A DNA stretch of 8,278 nt from Syntrophomonas sp. UBA1368 (lineage in GTDB: Bacteria > Bacillota > Syntrophomonadia > Syntrophomonadales > Syntrophomonadaceae): contig DBRM01000071.1 in NCBI GenBank assembly GCA_002305965.1, positions 41,661 through 49,938 of the forward strand, in the 5' to 3' direction. A program made the position numbers and the translations under genes. Below are positions 6,997-8,278 of this stretch, in pieces. The notes beneath the pieces are model-generated. The model saw only the letters and a list, made by a program, of their open reading frames with translations. It made no database searches and was not told the DNA's origin. Numbering within the stretch: position 1 is the stretch's first letter; each line of letters opens with the position of its first letter.

Positions 6997-7298
6997 GCTT
7001 ATCACCTCTGTCAATATTGTTGTCCGGAAGTGATTAATCTATACGATTCCTGCTATTTTTTGGTTGATAATAATTTCACAGCTTAATACATCACTTTATA
7101 TGTGTTTTTGGCATTATTTACTGCATGAATTGCATTGCTTTTTATACAACTGGTATGTTATTAATATGGTAGATAAAGTCAAAGTTACGTCAAGTTTATT
7201 TGAATTTTCTATCAATTGTTAACAATTTAATTGTTCTTAATTCTTTTGGCAGTACGGAACATATTAATATTGAGAAATTATACGAGGAGGTAATCGAA
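6997..7298. other. AT-rich divergent intergenic region between the bofC-like gene and the unrecognised plus-strand gene
   Basis: These 302 bases must hold promoters for two diverging genes. I see no convincing -35/-10 pair in either direction and no CIRCE element. A 14-bp perfect palindrome lies at 7214-7227, and the 9-mer TATTAATAT occurs twice (7159-7167 and 7262-7270). The ribosome binding sites of both flanking genes mark its two ends. Reading frame stays open from 7200 into the plus-strand gene, but no start with a ribosome binding site occurs before 7299. Confidence 0.6.
7214..7227. repeat. Perfect 14-bp palindrome, possible operator
   Basis: AATTGTTAACAATT reads the same on both strands. 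It lies about 57 bases before the ribosome binding site of the plus-strand gene. The position suits a repressor or activator site, but the sequence is AT-rich and no regulator is identified. Confidence 0.35.
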
Positions 7299-8006
7299 AT
7301 GGAAAAAACTTTAGATGAAGTGTTAAGTGCATTAAATTCCGGTAACATTTTCGATGTGGAGTTGGCGTTTGACGAGTATTATGAAAGCAATGGCAGTTTT
7401 GCTTGGTGTGAAGAAACCGCTGATATTGAATCCTTTGACTGCGTAAGTGTTCCTGTTTTGTCAGGTAACCGTTACTACAGAGGAAACGGTAGTATGGAGC
7501 ATGATTGGGAACGTTTTGTTAATGACATCCAAACCGGTAAAACTATGTTTTGGGATTCTTATGATGATTTTATTTTAGCTGATCTGGCTGACACTAAATC
7601 CGATTATCACAGCGCCATCAGCAATAGACATCTGGCAGGCAGCAAAACCCTGGAAGAAACCCTGGCCGAATTTGAAAGCTGGGAAGGAACCCCGGTGGAT
7701 ATCTTATCCCTCTATGGTGATTACGAATACGGTCACAATATTTTTGAAGGCGACTTCGATATGGACGTACCAGTAAGAATCTATGCAAGTGATGAAGAAG
7801 TGATCGTTAAAGCGAACTTCCCATGGATTAAGTCCAACAGCGCGGAAAATATTTATCCTGAAAAGCTGAATTTAAAAAGCGTTTTATCAATTCTACCCGT
7901 CAGAGTAAACTCCCAGGAAGTCAAGGCCAGTTTTGTGAATGGTGAATTCAAGCTGGAGTTTCCCAAAGAACAAAAGCATATCCAGCAGCAGGAAAACTAT
8001 AAGTAG
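7299..8006 (+). CDS. Unrecognised protein with a divergent alpha-crystallin (Hsp20-like) C-terminal region
   Basis: I do not recognise this 235-residue protein as a whole. Residues 1-155 are strongly acidic and rich in aromatic residues (for example FAWCEETADIESFD at 34-47 and MFWDSYDDFILADLAD at 83-98). They have no membrane segment or signal peptide. Residues about 157-223 resemble a small-heat-shock core: VPVRIYASDEEVIVKANFPWIK recalls the strand leading into the family's LPG turn, and LPVRVNSQEVKASFVNGEFKLEFPK recalls the closing LP-VD-KA-NGVL-I-PK strands. The middle of that domain is much shorter than usual. The tail is polar (QKHIQQQENYK). The start is ATG at 7299, with GAGGAGGT (7284-7291) upstream. 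It is the only plus-strand gene and is monocistronic, closed by a terminator. A chaperone-like role is only a guess. Confidence 0.8.
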   Translation: MEKTLDEVLSALNSGNIFDVELAFDEYYESNGSFAWCEETADIESFDCVSVPVLSGNRYYRGNGSMEHDWERFVNDIQTGKTMFWDSYDDFILADLADTKSDYHSAISNRHLAGSKTLEETLAEFESWEGTPVDILSLYGDYEYGHNIFEGDFDMDVPVRIYASDEEVIVKANFPWIKSNSAENIYPEKLNLKSVLSILPVRVNSQEVKASFVNGEFKLEFPKEQKHIQQQENYK

Positions 8007-8020
8007 CATGAAAAAACTTT

Positions 8021-8060
8021 AAAAAGAAAAAGCGGAGTTCAAAAGAGCTCCGCTTTTTTT
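8021..8060. terminator. Bidirectional intrinsic terminator between convergent genes
   Basis: GCGGAGTTC (8032-8040) pairs with GAGCTCCGC (8045-8053) in a 9-bp stem with one G-T wobble and an AAAA loop. A run of seven T follows on the plus strand. On the minus strand the mirror tract (8021-8031) gives CTTTTTCTTTTT-like sequence. It therefore serves both the plus-strand gene (stop at 8006) and yebC (stop at 8069). Confidence 0.92.
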
Positions 8061-8068
8061 ATTCTTAA

Positions 8069-8278
8069 TTAAAGTTTTTCCATTATCTCATCAGAGATAT
8101 TGGCATTGGAATAAACATTCTGCACGTCATCATGGTCTTCCAGTAGATCAATCAGTTTAATGATTTTGGCGGCAACCGCCTCGTCATCAACATTAACCAT
8201 ATTATCGGCCATCATGATGATATCCGCCATTTCTATTTCAATCTTGTCCGCTTCCAAGGCTTCCTTGACTTCCATCAA
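8069..8278 (-). CDS. yebC: YebC/PmpR family protein, C-terminal fragment (runs off the right edge)
   Basis: The last 69 codons and the stop are present. The segment MEVKEALEADKIEIEMADIIMM, followed by VDDEAVAAKIIKLIDLLEDHDDVQNVYSNANIS, is the typical end of YebC/TACO1 proteins, whose full length is near 240-250 residues. The N-terminal portion of about 170-180 residues is outside the window. YebC was long annotated as a transcriptional regulator. More recent work on the family links it to translation, helping ribosomes through stalling sequences. The gene is on the same strand as bofC and ruvC, the usual neighbourhood in Clostridia, but here the plus-strand gene separates them. Confidence 0.93.
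   Translation of the reverse strand: MMEVKEALEADKIEIEMADIIMMADNMVNVDDEAVAAKIIKLIDLLEDHDDVQNVYSNANISDEIMEKL

Noticed and set aside
6997..7014. Longer start (TTG at 7012-7014) for the bofC-like gene
   Set aside because: It would translate through the good GAGGTGAT ribosome site that serves the GTG at 6994-6996.
7015..7060. Possible sigma-G/sigma-F style GTATA box upstream of the bofC-like gene
   Set aside because: The matching -10 element is not convincing on close reading.
7021..7170. Candidate -35/-10 pairs for the plus-strand gene (for example TTGATA at 7064, TTGCTT at 7135)
   Set aside because: The partner -10 sequences are poor or at the wrong spacing, so no promoter can be supported.
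7200..7298. Longer plus-strand start (TTG at 7200) adding 33 residues to the unrecognised gene
   Set aside because: No ribosome binding site precedes it, while ATG at 7299 has a strong GAGGAGGT at the right distance. The upstream stretch is AT-rich like the rest of the intergenic region.

Overview
This window looks like chromosomal core DNA from a low- to moderate-GC, probably endospore-forming member of the Clostridia (Firmicutes). Three things point there: the gene order yebC - bofC-like - ruvC - ruvA - ruvB - queA - tgt - yajC - secD, the strong AGGAGG-type ribosome binding sites with frequent GTG and TTG starts, and a BofC-family protein, a family known from spore formers. I cannot name a genus from the sequence alone.

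Layout. Except for one gene, everything reads on the minus strand, so transcription runs from high to low coordinates. The 3' end of yebC (8069-8278) enters from the right edge. It converges on an unrecognised plus-strand gene (7299-8006), and a bidirectional terminator (about 8021-8060) lies between them. A 302-base intergenic region (6997-7298) separates that gene from a divergent bofC-like gene (6424-6996), which ends in its own hairpin terminator (6369-6403). From 6295 down to the left edge runs a tight ten-gene array: ruvC, ruvA, ruvB, queH, a DUF2905 membrane protein, queA, tgt, yajC, an HD-domain phosphohydrolase gene, and the first 35 codons of secD. Gaps in this array are 70 bases or less, two junctions overlap, and I see no internal terminator, so it is probably one operon.

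How the genes work together. RuvA, RuvB and RuvC form the Holliday junction branch-migration and resolution machine. Tgt, QueA and QueH are the three late steps of queuosine synthesis on tRNA: base exchange, addition of the epoxycyclopentane ring, and epoxide reduction. YajC and SecD belong to the Sec accessory complex. The HD protein and the DUF2905 protein have no assigned role.

Most of the window is ordinary conserved core. The one truly unfamiliar element is the 235-residue plus-strand gene. Its last third looks like a divergent, shortened alpha-crystallin (Hsp20-type) domain, and it follows an acidic N-terminal region of about 150 residues that I do not recognise. I found no mobile element, tRNA, rRNA, CRISPR array or clear riboswitch.
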